DNA from: Vanrija pseudolonga
Lineage: Eukaryota; Basidiomycota; Tremellomycetes; Trichosporonales; Trichosporonaceae
Length of the DNA: 64,000 nucleotides
Assembly (NCBI RefSeq): GCF_020906515.1
Contig: NC_085854.1
Location: 2,232,001 to 2,296,000 of the forward strand
Direction: 5' to 3'
The position numbers were made by a program, and so were the translations under genes. Shown here piece by piece: positions 11,577 to 22,826 of this stretch. Numbering within the stretch: position 1 is the stretch's first letter; the number at the start of each line of letters is the position of its first letter. Below the pieces are notes generated by a model. The model searched no databases, was not told the DNA's origin, and was given only the letters and a program-made list of their open reading frames with translations.

Positions 11577-12755
11577 ATGTCGGCCATCAACCTGGAAGAG
11601 TACGGCAAGGTGGTGCCGCTGAGCGCCGACGCCGAGCGGCTGGTCAAGTCGGACGACCCGGAGCACGTGAGTCGCGGGGTGTCTACCTCGCTCGCCCCGT
11701 CTCCTTCTCTTCCCCTCGGTCCTCTCCGTCCGGTCCGACGCTGACCCCCCGCCCAGCCAGCAAACCTCATCCCTGAGCTGTGCCGCGAGTTCTACAGTGC
11801 GTCGCGGCGCCGCCGCACCATCAGCGGGACCGGCGGCAGCTAACGCCCCGCAGAGCTCGGCTGGGTCACGGGCACGGGCGGCGGCATCAGCATGCGCCGC
11901 GGCCCGCTCGTGTACCTCGCCCCCTCGGGCGTGCAGAAGGAGCGTATTCTCCCCGAGCACATGTTTGTCCTGCCGTTCGCGCAGAGCAGTGTGCCCAAGC
12001 CTGGTAGCACGCGCGACTTTGTGCGCGTGCCTAGCAAGAAGGTAGGTGGCTGACCGAGCGGAGCGAGGTGGGCCGGGGTGGCTCGGCATGTGGAGCGGCT
12101 CGACGAGACGAGGCGCGACAATCATGTCGTTGACGACTACCTCATTTCTTGGCTACCGCCTCCTGCCTCCCACCGCGGCCACCTTGTCGCTCACCGCTCG
12201 CTGCGCTCGCGGCTCGCGATCGCTAACACCCCCAGGGCCTCTCCGAGTCCCAGTGCACCCCTCTCTTCTGGAACGCCTTCACGGCGCGCGACGCCCAGTC
12301 GTGCATCCACACGCACTCGCAGCACGCCGTCATGCTCACGCTGCTCCTCGGCAAGGGCGCCAAGAGCTTCCGCATCTCGCACCAGGAGATGATCAAGGGC
12401 GTGCGTCTCGGCGGCGTGGGCAAGACGCTCGCGTTCTTCAACACGCTCGAGGTGCCCATCATCGAGAACACTGCGCGCGAGGAGGACCTGACGGAGAGCA
12501 TGGCGCAGGTGGGTGCCGCCTGTGTGGGCGACGTGCTGACGCCCAGGCCATGGCCGACTACCCCGACGCCGCGGCCATCCTCGTGCGCCGCCACGGCGTC
12601 TACGTCTGGGGTGGGTGGTGTCTGGTTGTGAGTGCTGACAACGTGCAGGCCCGACCTGGGAGTCCGCCAAGACGCAGGCCGAGTGCCTCGACTACCTGTT
12701 CGAGATTGCCGTCAAGATGCTCCAGGCGGGGCTTCCCCTCGAGGGCGACAACTAG
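11577..12755 (+). CDS. MDE1: Methylthioribulose-1-phosphate dehydratase (methionine salvage)
   Basis: Six exons (11577-11666, 11757-11796, 11854-12041, 12236-12508, 12547-12610, 12649-12755), 253 residues, the normal length for the MtnB/Mde1 family. It is a class II aldolase-fold zinc enzyme that dehydrates 5-methylthioribulose-1-phosphate in the cytosol, recycling methylthioadenosine to methionine. Family signatures: [12 protein letters not shown] near the start, the zinc histidines H131 and H133 in IHTHSQHAV, the third at H213 in RRHGVYVWG, and [17 protein letters not shown] at the end. Exon 2 is only 40 nt, and two splice junctions fall inside signature motifs (FY-KLGW and VWG-PTW), which fixes them well. 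Confidence 0.95.
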
Positions 12756-13085
12756 AGGAAGCGAGGGTTGATGTGGGCGCGGGAGGGGTGGGTGAGGTGC
12801 GGCTCAACGCGGGGCTCAGCAGGCTTCAACACTGTACGGGTGGATCATGCATTGATATAGTGTAGAACGTGGGGCTGCTGCCTGCATGGCGAGGCTGGAG
12901 CCGAGGTGAGCTGTGGCCAGAGAAGCCAGAGCTGTGTGTCGCCCCCAGCCCTCCGCCACCATCTCCGCCGCCCAACCGCCCCAACCACCACCCGGTGGAG
13001 GTTCCACGAAAAGTTGCCCTCCCAACCGTCATCACCGACGACTCTTGTTTGCGCTCTGTCCACTTGCTCAAACACACACTACACA
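12756..13085. other. Intergenic MDE1 / PUS4
   Basis: The 330-bp gap between two plus-strand genes holds the MDE1 3' UTR and the PUS4 promoter. Small ORFs here are shadows. Confidence 0.5.
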
Positions 13086-14630
13086 ATGCCCAAAGCACCC
13101 CCGACACCACCGTACCCCCTCAACGGGCTGTTCCCTCTCGCCAAGCCGCGTGGCCCTCCGTCGTGAGTGGGCGGGGCGGGGGGCTAGCCCGACGCTACCC
13201 CCCCTTCCTCCCTCAACTCGTGGCCACCCCTAACACCCCCCACAGCATGCAGGTCATCGAGGCCATCAACCCCCTCCTCCTCGAGTCGCGCCTGTTCGAG
13301 GACCAGGCCAAGGGCGAGCTGCACGCGCGCAATATCGCAAACTCAAAGTACACGAAGCGCAAGCGCAACTCGACGCACGAGGGCCTCAAGATCGGGCAGG
13401 GCGGCACGCTCGACCCGCTCGCCGACGGCGTGCTGGGTGAGCCCGTTGCGTGAGGCATGCGCTTACCGGTCGCAGTGATCGGCGTAAACCGCGGAACGAA
13501 GCACCTCCAGCGCTTCCTCGACTGCACCAAGGTGGGTTGGCGTCCGCGTGTGTGGGCTAACGCCACAGGAATACGAGTCCATCGGCATCCTCGGCGCGAC
13601 CACCACCACTATGGACGCCGAGGGCGAGGTCCTGTCCACTGGCGTGAGCGACGCGATTACCCGCGAGGATGTCGAGGGCGTGCTTGACAAGTTCCGTGGA
13701 AAGATCATGCAGACGCCGCCTATGTGAGTGGGAAGGGCGGCGGTGACAAGACAGATGCTAAGACTCCGCGCCAGCTTCTCCGCCCTCAAGATGGACGGCA
13801 AGCCGTTGTACGAGTACGCGCGCGAGGGCAAGCCGCTCCCCCGCGCCATCCCTGTGCGCGAGTGCGAGGTGTCAATCGAGCTCGTCGACTTCCGGCCCGC
13901 CGAGAAGGTCCCCGGCGACGGTGGCCACAAGTACCGCTGGCCCGAGAAGCACCTGTCGGCCGAGGAGAAGGCCACGTTCCGCAAGCTCGACAAGATGGTC
14001 GCCGACGCGGCTGGCGACGCGCCGGCCGGCCCCACGCTCGACTACGACACGGTCGTGCCCGAGGTGTCGGCGACGACTGGCCTCCGCCCGGCAACGTTCA
14101 CGGTCCGCATGACCGTCTCGCGCGGGACGTATGTCCGTTCGATCGTGCACGACATTGGCCTGGCGCTCGGGTGCGGCGCGCACGTCGTCAAGCTCACGCG
14201 GACGCGCCAGGGCGAGTTTGTCCTCTTGAGCGACGAGGCGGCGCTCAAGGCGCACGACGCGGCGCAGGCGGCCGCGGCAGCCGTCGACGTCGACGACGAG
14301 GAGGCGGCCATGAACGCCGGCGCCAGCTCGTCGTCAACGCTCGGCAAGGGCGACACCAAGACCATCCCATGTATTCCCTGGGAGGTGTTCCAGCGCGCGT
14401 TACAGGACCGCGCCGAGACGATGGAGGAGGAGAAGCTGGAGCGCGAGGAGATGGAAATGTCCGGCGCGACGCCCGACGAGATCAACAAGAAGCTCGGCAA
14501 GAAGGCTATCCTGGCGCGCCGCAAGGAGGGCGAGCTCAAGGAGTGGGAGGTCGAGGTGCTCCGCCGCTTCGTGCCGGTCGAGCTGCCCGTCGTGCGCGAC
14601 TCGAAGAGCCGCGCCGCGGGCCTGTACTAG
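13086..14630 (+). CDS. PUS4: tRNA pseudouridine-55 synthase (TruB family)
   Basis: Five exons (13086-13162, 13246-13436, 13476-13531, 13569-13723, 13775-14630), 444 residues. It converts U55 in the T-loop of tRNAs to pseudouridine in nucleus and mitochondria. The start reads [15 protein letters not shown], the family's GxxxxxKPxGxxS. The catalytic aspartate is D82 in [12 protein letters not shown], followed by TKHLQRFL, the [22 protein letters not shown] motif and [15 protein letters not shown] spacer of ~25 residues ([10 protein letters not shown]) lies before the catalytic loop, as in other fungal Pus4. The last ~100 residues are Glu/Lys-rich and probably helical; they lie beyond the bacterial TruB core. 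Its antisense neighbour USB1 ends 57 bp downstream. Confidence 0.95.
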
Positions 14631-14687
14631 GGTTGGGGTGCGTGCCTTGTCTGAGGGTGCATGATGCAGTAGTCTATGTGTACATGT

Positions 14688-15638
14688 CTAGAGTGGGATG
14701 CGGGTGACGTCGCGCGCGACCTTGACGCAGAGGTCGGTGATGGTCCAGCCGGAGGCGGGCTGGGCCTTGAGCAGCGCGGCGGAGCGCGTGGCGCCGAGGT
14801 GCGCGAGCAGCTCGGGCGTGAATGGTGCGGCGTCTGAAGGCGAGACGTCGCCTTCCCTCTCTTCCTTGTCCCCCTCGGCACCAGCCTGGAGGCACCAAGC
14901 GAACGAGGCATGGAACTCCGCGTCGTCATGGTACGCCGGCAGATGGTGCCGGCGGAGCACGGGCGCGACGGCGTGCTCGAGCGCGCGCGCGAGCTCGGAC
15001 GCGCCCGCCCCAACGCAGAGCGCAACGAACGCGCGGCCGGCCGTGTTGGTGTACCCCGCCAGCGACGCAAGGCTCAACCTGAGCTTTCCCAACTTGAGCT
15101 TCGCGACAGCGGACGCCAGTTCTGGCGCGAGAGACGTCGTGAGGCCGCGCCGGAGTGGCAGCGGGTGGGAGAGGGATACGTGTAGTGCTGCCTGCGGGCC
15201 ATCGAGGATCGGGTGGACGGCATAGTCGGGCAGCCGGGTGCGCAGGTCGCCTATCACGGCGGTGAGCGCGCGTGCCAGAGCCGGCGGGACGGGCACTGAG
15301 GAGGAAGTTAGTGGTGAAGGAGGGAAGGAGGTAAGGGGAAGCCCACACTCCGCGTAGATGTGCGCGTAGTAGTCCCCATCAGTGAAGGGCCGCGCTCGCC
15401 GCCGGCCTTGGTGCGCGCTGGGGTCGTCGGGGGTGCTGGTGAACGAGGTCGGGAGGGAGGGCAGGCGGGCAGCAGGGGGCTTGGTGGGCCTTGCCTTTGC
15501 CTTGGGCTTCGGCGCCGGCGGTTGGGAGACGTTGCGCCTGGGGTATTGTCAGCTGGACAGGACGCTGCGTACGTACCGCTTCGGCGGCCCCGCGTCGTCG
15601 CTGCTCGACGAGGCGTACCCCGCCAACAAGCTGTTCAT
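14688..15638 (-). CDS. USB1: U6 snRNA phosphodiesterase 1 (2H phosphoesterase)
   Basis: Three exons (15577-15638, 15347-15537, 14688-15295), 286 residues. Usb1/Mpn1 trims the oligo(U) tail of U6 snRNA and leaves a terminal phosphate that protects it. The two catalytic 2H motifs are visible: H123-V-S125 in LHVSLSHPL and H213-A-S215 in FHASFAW. The N-terminus MNSLLAGYASSSSDD matches the usual short acidic Ser-rich start. The exon 2/3 junction was chosen at a GTGGGC donor so that IYAE joins LPVPP, the conserved strand before helix 1. It shares a 117-bp promoter with the divergent methyltransferase gene. Confidence 0.92.
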
Positions 15639-15755
15639 GAGCGTGATGATGGCAAAAACAAAGTGGGCGGTGGTGGGTGGGGTGGAGGTTGATCATCCGC
15701 GGCTCGGGTCAATGACGCACGACTGAAATTTCTTGTTGACATCGCCCACCACACC
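15639..15755. promoter_or_regulatory. Compact divergent promoter USB1 / METTL21-like
   Basis: Only 117 bp separate the two inferred start codons, so both genes should be driven from one bidirectional region. No TATA box was seen. Confidence 0.55.
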
Positions 15756-17166
15756 ATGTACTGGTACCTCTCGTTCCTCCGCCCGCCGCCGGTATACCTC
15801 GCGATCCCGGCTGACGGGGTGGTGGTTACGCCGCAGGTGGCCAACGACCTGCGGACGGAGTGAGTACGAGCCGGGCGCGAGTTGACGGCCGGCCCCGCTC
15901 ACACCACATCCAGACTCCGCGACGCGCCGACAGAAATCGCATATACCTGGCAACGCACGCACCCCACCCCCTCATCCCCGACCAAGCCGTTGCCATTGAC
16001 GCGCTTCGAGCCCCCAGAGAGCACGTACCGGCCGCTGACGGTACCGCTGCCCCGGAACGCTAGGGTAGGCGAGCACTGGCGCCTCGGGCTGGTCGAGGTG
16101 CCCTCACCGGGGACGAAGGTCGACACTGGCGCGATCGGGGGCGATATCCTCGCGCTTTCGGGCGAGGGCGTGCGCGTGCTCGGCGTGTGGAGCGAGGGGA
16201 TCGAGCTGCGGAACGGCGAGGTGGTGGCTGCTGCTACCGGGCCAGTGAGGGGGGTGGGCGGCAAAGACAAGGGCAAGGACAAGAAGGCTGCAGGCAAGGA
16301 CAAGGCCGGTGGCAAGCCCAAGGCCAAGGGCGGCAAAGACGACACGCCAAAGCAGGGGAGAATATCCCGCGCGTGGGCGCTGCCCTCTGGTCAGCAGCTC
16401 ACGCTCGTCGAGCAGACGTCGTTCGACCTCGACAAGGTGGGTGGGTTGGGTGCGGGACGCGCTGACGGGTTGCAGAAAGTGTGGGACTCGGGACTGGCGC
16501 TCGCGTCGTGGCTGTGGCGGTATCTTTCCAACGGCGGGGGGTTGCACGCCGACGCTAAGCGGGTGCTGGAGCGGTTAAATGCGGACGAGCTGAGCGTCGT
16601 CGAGCTTGGTGAGCAGCTGGTGTGCGTGCGCGGATCTAGCTGACGACTCAGGCAGTGGTACCGGCCTCGTGTCTATCGCGCTTGCGCAGATGCTGACCTC
16701 GAACGCGAACATTGTCGCGACCGACCTCGGTGCGTCGTGGTTTTGCTTCAGCTCGCTAACCACGCCCCCAGAGTCCGCCCTCGAGATCATGCGCGAGAAC
16801 ATTGCGCTCAACGCCGAACCATCGCGACCACAGGTCCGCGCCGACGTGCTGGACTGGGATGCGCCCCTCCCAGACTGGGTACAGGCTACACCACCGACAG
16901 TCGTCATCGCCGCCGACGTGACGTACAACACGGCGTCGTTCCCCTCCCTCGTGGCGACGCTCGAGCGCCTCCTCAAGCCCGCTGACGGCCCTGCGCCGCT
17001 GCTCCTCCTCGCATACAAGCAGCGCGACGCCGCAGAGCGCGAGCTGTGGAACATGCTCGCTGCGCGCGGCATCGGCACCGTGCTCGTGGGCAAGATTCGG
17101 GGTGCCGAGGAGGAGGGCCAGGTCGAGATGTGGGTCGCTGGGGCGGACATTGCCTCGAGCACATGA
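15756..17166 (+). CDS. METTL21-like seven-beta-strand protein methyltransferase (Methyltransf_16 family)
   Basis: Five exons (15756-15859, 15914-16436, 16476-16608, 16652-16729, 16772-17166), 410 residues. The C-terminal ~190 residues are the family core: KVWDSGLALASWLW, the SAM loop VVELGSGTG (about 250-258), an acidic end of strand 2 (ATDLE), and the post-motif II signature D-V-T-Y (328-331). In this family that signature marks lysine or histidine methyltransferases. The N-terminal ~230 residues precede the catalytic domain and contain a Lys/Gly-rich low-complexity insert (about 175-205) that looks disordered. The target protein cannot be named. The first exon (start at 15756) is short; it was accepted because GA-A splicing keeps frame and MYWYLSFLRPPP looks conserved in style. 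Confidence 0.85.
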
Positions 17167-17536
17167 GCGTGTGCATGGACATATGCTGTGCGCGTCGCCT
17201 GCGTCTATCACGATCCTTCCATGTATGCATGCATCTTGCACTGGTTGAGCCAGTGTCGTGTAAAGCCCAATCTGTCTGCCAAAAGATCCTTCCAAACAAG
17301 TAAGTTGCCTCCGCCACAGGCGCAGTTGCCGTTTGGTACCTGAATCGAGGGCGCGTGTCACTGTCGCCGCCGCCGAGCAGCTCGCTGTCGTCGTCGTCGT
17401 CGCCTTCGTCGCCGTCGCCTCGACTTGTACTCTACCACTCACAAGTCGTCAAACCGCCGCCAACCCCTATAATAGCCTCCTCTAGGCGGCGCGCGACAAT
17501 CCCCACCGTGCAGCGAGCGACGCAAGCGCACACGGC
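17167..17536. other. Intergenic METTL21-like / MIL1
   Basis: Short gap between plus-strand genes with CGTCGT-type low-complexity DNA near 17390-17410. Nothing else was recognised. Confidence 0.5.
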
Positions 17537-20500
17537 ATGCTTCCCGGCCCCCGCCGCCCAAGCGCGGCGGCAGTCGCGCCGCCTCCCTCGTCGCAATGGG
17601 CAGATCTCGACGACGACGATGGATGGCAAGGTGCGTTGCGCGAGCTTGACGCCGCCTTCACCTCCCTCCGCCGCTGACATGTCCCAGATATGCCCGTCGT
17701 CCGCTCCGACGACTTTACCAGCGACTTTGACGCGATCGACGACAAGAAGTACCACTTTAGGCCGCCAGAGCGTCTCGATCCCGAAAACGCACATGGCGGC
17801 ACCACCACCGGCACCTCGAACGCGACGGGACAGCATCTAGAGGTCGAGGCCGACACGCTCATCACCGACTCGTGGCGACAAAAGAACCAGCTCGATGAGA
17901 GCGACTACACGCGTCTCCGGCTCGACGAGGACGAGGAGAGCGAGGAGGTGCACATGCGCACGCGATACCTCTTTGACGAGGACAAGGCCATGACGCCGCT
18001 GAGCCAGATGCAGGCAACGAAAGAACTGCTCACCGACGCCCAGCGCATCGCCTACGTCGGCCTGTGTCATCTCATCGCGCGCCGCATGGTCCGGGATATG
18101 GGCCGCGGATGGGAGGGCACAAAGGCCAAGCTCAGCCTCTCGAAGGGCAAGGGGCGCGCCGGCGACGTGCCGGTCGTCGAGAGCGGCAGTTTGTGGATGA
18201 TCAAGATTATGGCCCGGCTGTACCAGCACATGGACCTCGAGCGCGATGGTGAGTGGAAGCCTGGGGGGTAGTGCTGACGCGGCACAGAGCAGCGCATGAT
18301 CGAGTCGCTGGGCGAGCACGGCGTCGACCCCGCAGACCTGACGCCCGCACTCATGACGACACATACCGTCAAGAACCCAGAGTTCGACCCCGAGGCCAAA
18401 CGGCTGGCTGACGCGGCGGCCGCGGACAAGGCTGAGAAGGAGGCCGAGGCGGAGAAAGATCGCGAGGCCAAGGCGGAGGAGGCGCTCTTCAGCGAGGAAC
18501 ACGACGACCCCGCACCGCCGTACGAGGAGGCGATTGCAACACCACCACATGAGACGGTGGTACCGCCAGCGCGGACTTCCTCGCTGTCTTCGTCGCCGCG
18601 CAAGTCGCTGTCCTCGTCCAAACCTTCGTCCCCGGTCAAGCCGTTGTCTCCGCGGAAACTCGCGTCGCCATCCGTGCGCCCACTACCATCACCATTCGAC
18701 TTTGACGAGGGCGACGATGGCGACATCGGCGCGCCGGCCCCTAACCCATCTCCTCCAGTCCCCTCGTTCGACGATGATGACGACGGCGATATTGGAGGCT
18801 CGTCCGCGCGCCGCCCCTCGGCGCCCGTAGAGTCGCCCCAGAGCCTGGGCGACGCACAGCCGGAGCCCCAGCTCACGCCCAAGCTCGAGCAGGGCCCCTC
18901 GCAGATGCCAGATCCTGAGAAGACGCCCAAACATGCCAACCCCACCTTGCCCGAGGCGCGCGACAATCTCGAGCAGGAGCTCGAGCCGATGCCTGCGCTG
19001 CCTGGTGTGTCGACGTCGCTGACGGCGGCCGACGAGACGGTCACGCTGGATATTCGATGGACAGTGGTGAGTGTGATGGTGGTTCCCGCGTAGGCATTGC
19101 TGACTCCGCAGCTCTGCGACTTGTTCCTTGTGCTGATCGCCGACTCGGTATACGATTCGCGATCGCGGACGTTCCTCGAGCGCGTCGCCAACGCCCTCGG
19201 CTTTGGCTGGCTCGACGTTGTGCGCTTCGAGAACCGTGTCACGGACGCTCTCGAGATCCAGGAGAGCGTGGGCCAGCTCCAGCAGGAGGAGGTCATCGAC
19301 TCGCGCCGCAAGGCCGGCAAGAAGAAGCGCTACGCCATTATGGGCGCTGCTGCGCTTGGCGGTGGTCTGGTCATCGGTCTGTCGGCTGGTCTTCTCGCGC
19401 CGATCATTGGTGCGGGCCTGGCCGGTGCCCTCGGTACCATCGGTATCGCGGGCACAGGTACATTCCTGGCTGGTGCTGGAGGCGCGGCCGTCATCACCAC
19501 GACAGGTGTGCTCACCGGTGTCAACATTGCTGGACGAGGCATGGCCAAGCGTACCCGTGAAGTCAGGGTGTTCGAGCTCAAGCCCCTGCACAACAACAAG
19601 CGCGTGAGCTGCTACCTGACAGTAGGAGGGTGAGTTGAAGCTGTTGGGCACGGATCAGAAAGCTGACACTCCCAGATTCATGGCGAGCAAGAACGACGAT
19701 GTGCGACTACCGTTCTCCGTCCTCGACTCGAACGTAGGCGACGTCTTCTCCGCTCTCTGGGAGCCCGACATGCTGAGCGAGACGGGTAACGCCATTAAGC
19801 TGCTGTCCACCGAGGTCCTCACCCAGGTCGGACAGCAGGTGCTTGCTGCGACCATCATGTCCGGTCTGATGGCGGCGCTGCAGTGGCCAATGCGTGGGTA
19901 TTTGTGTGATGACTGTTGCTTACCCTCGCAGTGTTGACAAAACTCGGCTACCTCATCGACAACCCGTGGTCAAACGCGCTCGACCGTGCAAAGTCGGCTG
20001 GCCTTGTGCTCGCCGACGTGCTGCTGAACCGCCATGCCGGCGTTCGTCCCACGTCTCTCATCGGCTTCTCCCTTGGTGCCCGTGTCATCTTCTATGCGTT
20101 GGTCGAGCTCGCACGCGTCAAGGCGTATGGCATTGTCGAGGACGTCTACATCTTTGGTGCTACGGTCACTGCCACCAGGCAACAGTGGCTCGACGTCAAG
20201 AGTGTCGTCTCCGGCCGCTTTGTCAACGCCTTTGCCAGCAACGACTGGATCCTCGGTTACCTATTCCGTGCCGCCAGTGGTTTCCAGCACGTCGCTGGTC
20301 TTCACCCGGTCGAGACGGTACAGGGCATTGAGAATGTGGACGTGACCGACCTCATCCAGGGCCACATGAGCTACCGTTCGTCAATGCCCTTACTACTCAA
20401 GCGTGTCGGGTTCCCCGTCACTGCCGAGTGGTTCGACGAGCCCGATGACCCAGAGCTTGACCCCGAGGTCAACGAGCGCTACGTTGTCATGGATGAGGAG

Positions 20501-21397
20501 GAGGAGGAAGAGCTCAAGAAGAAGCAAAAGAAGATTCTGGGCATCTTCCCCCGCAAGAAGGGAAGCAAACCTGGCTCTATCGGGTCAACGCCAAGAGCAA
20601 GTATGAGCACCAACCCCGACTCGTCCAAACCTTCTACTAGCAACGACGAGGACGAGTTGCCTCCTCGTGAGGAGACGGCCACGCCGCCAAGAATAGAACA
20701 GGAGGAGGCCGACCTCGGCGAGCGTCATCCTGCGACGACAAGATCTAGCATCTCTCAGGATGACACGGCGCAGCACATTCCTAAGACGGCTGGCTTTGAC
20801 TTTGCTGCCATTGCAAAGGAGCTCGGCAAGGACATCAACGTTGACAAGTTGAAGGACCCAAGCCGTGATCCTAACAACCACCACCACGAGGCGACCTCGC
20901 CAGGACTTGCGCCTCACCCCGAGCGCACGGGCTCGGCGCCGCCCGCATCGCTCCCGCCACCCCGGCGCCCATCAGCCGACCACCCGATGTCTCCACCCGC
21001 TAGAAGTCAGTCTGCCCTCGTCGGCCTGCCCGTCGACGACGACGGCGACATTGCCATCACTGCGCAGAAGGCGCTGGCACTGGAAACGACGCCATCGTGG
21101 GACCGGCCCGCTCCGCCACCTGTGGACGTTTCGGCCTGGTCTGCTCCACCGCAGACTCACAAGGCGCCGTCCGTGTTTGGATTCAACGCGTGGTCGACGC
21201 CAGCGGCCGCTCCCACGGGTTCGTTCTCTTCGTCTGGTATGAGAGCGGCACCACCGGCCCGGCCGCATCCTGCCGAGCTGATGAGCAATCCGTTTGCCGA
21301 TGGCGGTGCCAGCGGTGGCGGACTTCCTCCCCTGGGTCGCACTGGCTCGTGGGGAAAGAAGGACGACGACAAGATGGCGTTGGAGAACCCCTGGTAG
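17537..21397 (+). CDS. MIL1: DUF726/TMCO4-family alpha/beta-hydrolase-fold membrane protein
   Basis: Six exons (17537-17630, 17688-18248, 18288-19066, 19112-19629, 19676-19893, 19932-21397), 1211 residues. Acidic N-terminus; a helical region (DAQRIAYVGLCHLIARRMV); a long Pro/Ser/Glu-rich linker (about 260-460); then the conserved block LCDLFLVLIADSVYDSRSRTFL. A Gly/Ala-rich hydrophobic hairpin (about 553-610) follows, then the hydrolase core with nucleophile elbow GFSLGAR (S770). The C-terminal ~330 residues are charged and disordered. Yeast YFL034W/Mil1 and human TMCO4 share this layout; Mil1 is linked to clathrin adaptor traffic at Golgi and endosome. Lipase-type activity is inferred from the GxSxG elbow only. 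Length is greater than most homologs because of the linkers. Confidence 0.9.
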
Positions 21398-21699
21398 AGC
21401 GGTGTGTTGTGTAGGAACCCATCGTAGAGTGGTGGCGGGTGTGTGCTGGGGCACATTTTCATTCCCCGCTGCTGTAGACGGACGGCGCCGCGTTGAGCGG
21501 ATGACAATCTCATGCATACTTGGTACAACAGTGGGTGGTGGTGGTGTGTGGTGGCGTGGGTTGGGTTGGGTTGCGTTTGTTCTATGTTCGTGGGTGTGGT
21601 TTGTCGTTGACGTGGTGGAGCCGGCGTGAAGAGGGCGGGACAAGAAACCAGTGCGAGGATGTGATGAGGTGGCGGGGTCGTGCACGGCCACTGCCAGGG
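21398..21699. other. Convergent 3' region MIL1 / Kre9-like gene
   Basis: About 300 bp between two stop codons. It is GT-rich (GTGGTGGTGTG runs near 21533-21610) and presumably holds both terminators. Confidence 0.5.
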
Positions 21700-22826
21700 T
21701 CATGCCAGTGTGGTGACAGCCGTGATCACCATAGCGGCGATCACAGCGGTGCAGGAGACGCTGAGCTTGCTGGCGCCGTTGCTGTTGCCGTCAGCTTCCT
21801 TGCCCTCCCGCAACCCCCAACTGCCACTCACATGACTAAGAACTCGACGCTCTGGCCAAGCCGCGTCGCGTTCCCGACCGTCCGGCTGACGAGGCTGGCG
21901 TTCATCTCCTGGGCGCTATCGGACCACTTATCCCCCTCGAGCCCGCGGCGGGCGTTGTACAGCGCCACATGGGTCGCCTGCTGGCTTACCCCGCCCTGGC
22001 TGTTGGCGGCCGTGTATGCGCGCAGCCAGTCGGCGGTAATGTTCCACGTGATTGTGCGCGTGCGGTTCCAGCTGCCGCTCACGTCGAGCAGCGACATGGC
22101 ATTTGGCGGCCAGTTCGGGAGCGGGTGGAACCAGTGCTCTGCGCCGCTGATGCCTAGGGCCGTTGTGACTGTGATATTTGCTGCTTGGGACTGGGCGGGC
22201 GTGTCAGCTTGGGTGAGCCAAGGCAGCTCGCCCACTCACAATCACCACCTCGACCGTGATCGGGCCCGTGACGTCCCACCGCGCGCCGAGGCGGGGCAGC
22301 CCGACACGCATGTTCCAGCTCGTCCCCGTGCTGTCGATGAGGAACGGGGCGGACAGCGCGCGCTGCCCGCCGAGCTCAAGGAGGACCTGGTATCCTCCGC
22401 CGGGGCGGAACCCGCCCACCTGGGCCGGCTGGAGCGCGCCGCTCGTGAGCGGGCTCGCGCCGATGCCGATCCGCGTCGTGTCGACCACCACGGCGCCGTC
22501 GTACACGTCCCAGTCGCCCGACCGGAGGGGGTATGGCGTCGCGTTGGTGTACGCGCTGCCGATGCGCACGAGGGAGAGTGTGGCGTTTGCGCGCACGTCC
22601 GTGTCGGGGGGTATGCCCTGGGCAAAAGCGTTAGCAGGGACACGGGGACGGGGGGAGGAGAGCTTCTTACGCTGTAGGTGATGATCTGCGCGCCGGTGGT
22701 CGACCACACGCTCGAGGCGTTGGGCGACGTGATGGCGAGGGTGGCGTCTTGGGCTGCAGCGACGGCGAGCAGCGACAAGGCCGACAACAAGAGTATCAGC
22801 CCGAGCCATGGCCGCGAGGGGAGCAT
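21700..22826 (-). CDS. Secreted GPI-anchored protein with Kre9/Knh1-type domain
   Basis: Four exons (22671-22826, 22240-22617, 21832-22190, 21700-21781), 324 residues. An N-terminal signal peptide (hydrophobic ~9-25, ending AVAAAQ) is followed by the ITSP start of the Ser/Thr-rich GPI family domain (Kre9/Knh1-like, implicated in beta-1,6-glucan or wall assembly). Several N-x-S/T sites occur (NASS, NATL, NRTR, NITA). The last exon was found by requiring a usable acceptor after a CTGAC branch site. It joins FLVI to NGASKLSVS and a hydrophobic tail ending TLA, which is a standard GPI signal. Skipping that intron would stop the protein right after VM and remove the anchor. Cell-wall localisation follows from these signals. 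Confidence 0.85.

Noticed and set aside
11541-12125. 194-codon minus-strand ORF over MDE1
   Set aside because: Shadow of the MDE1 exons, whose signature motifs and splicing are clear on the plus strand.
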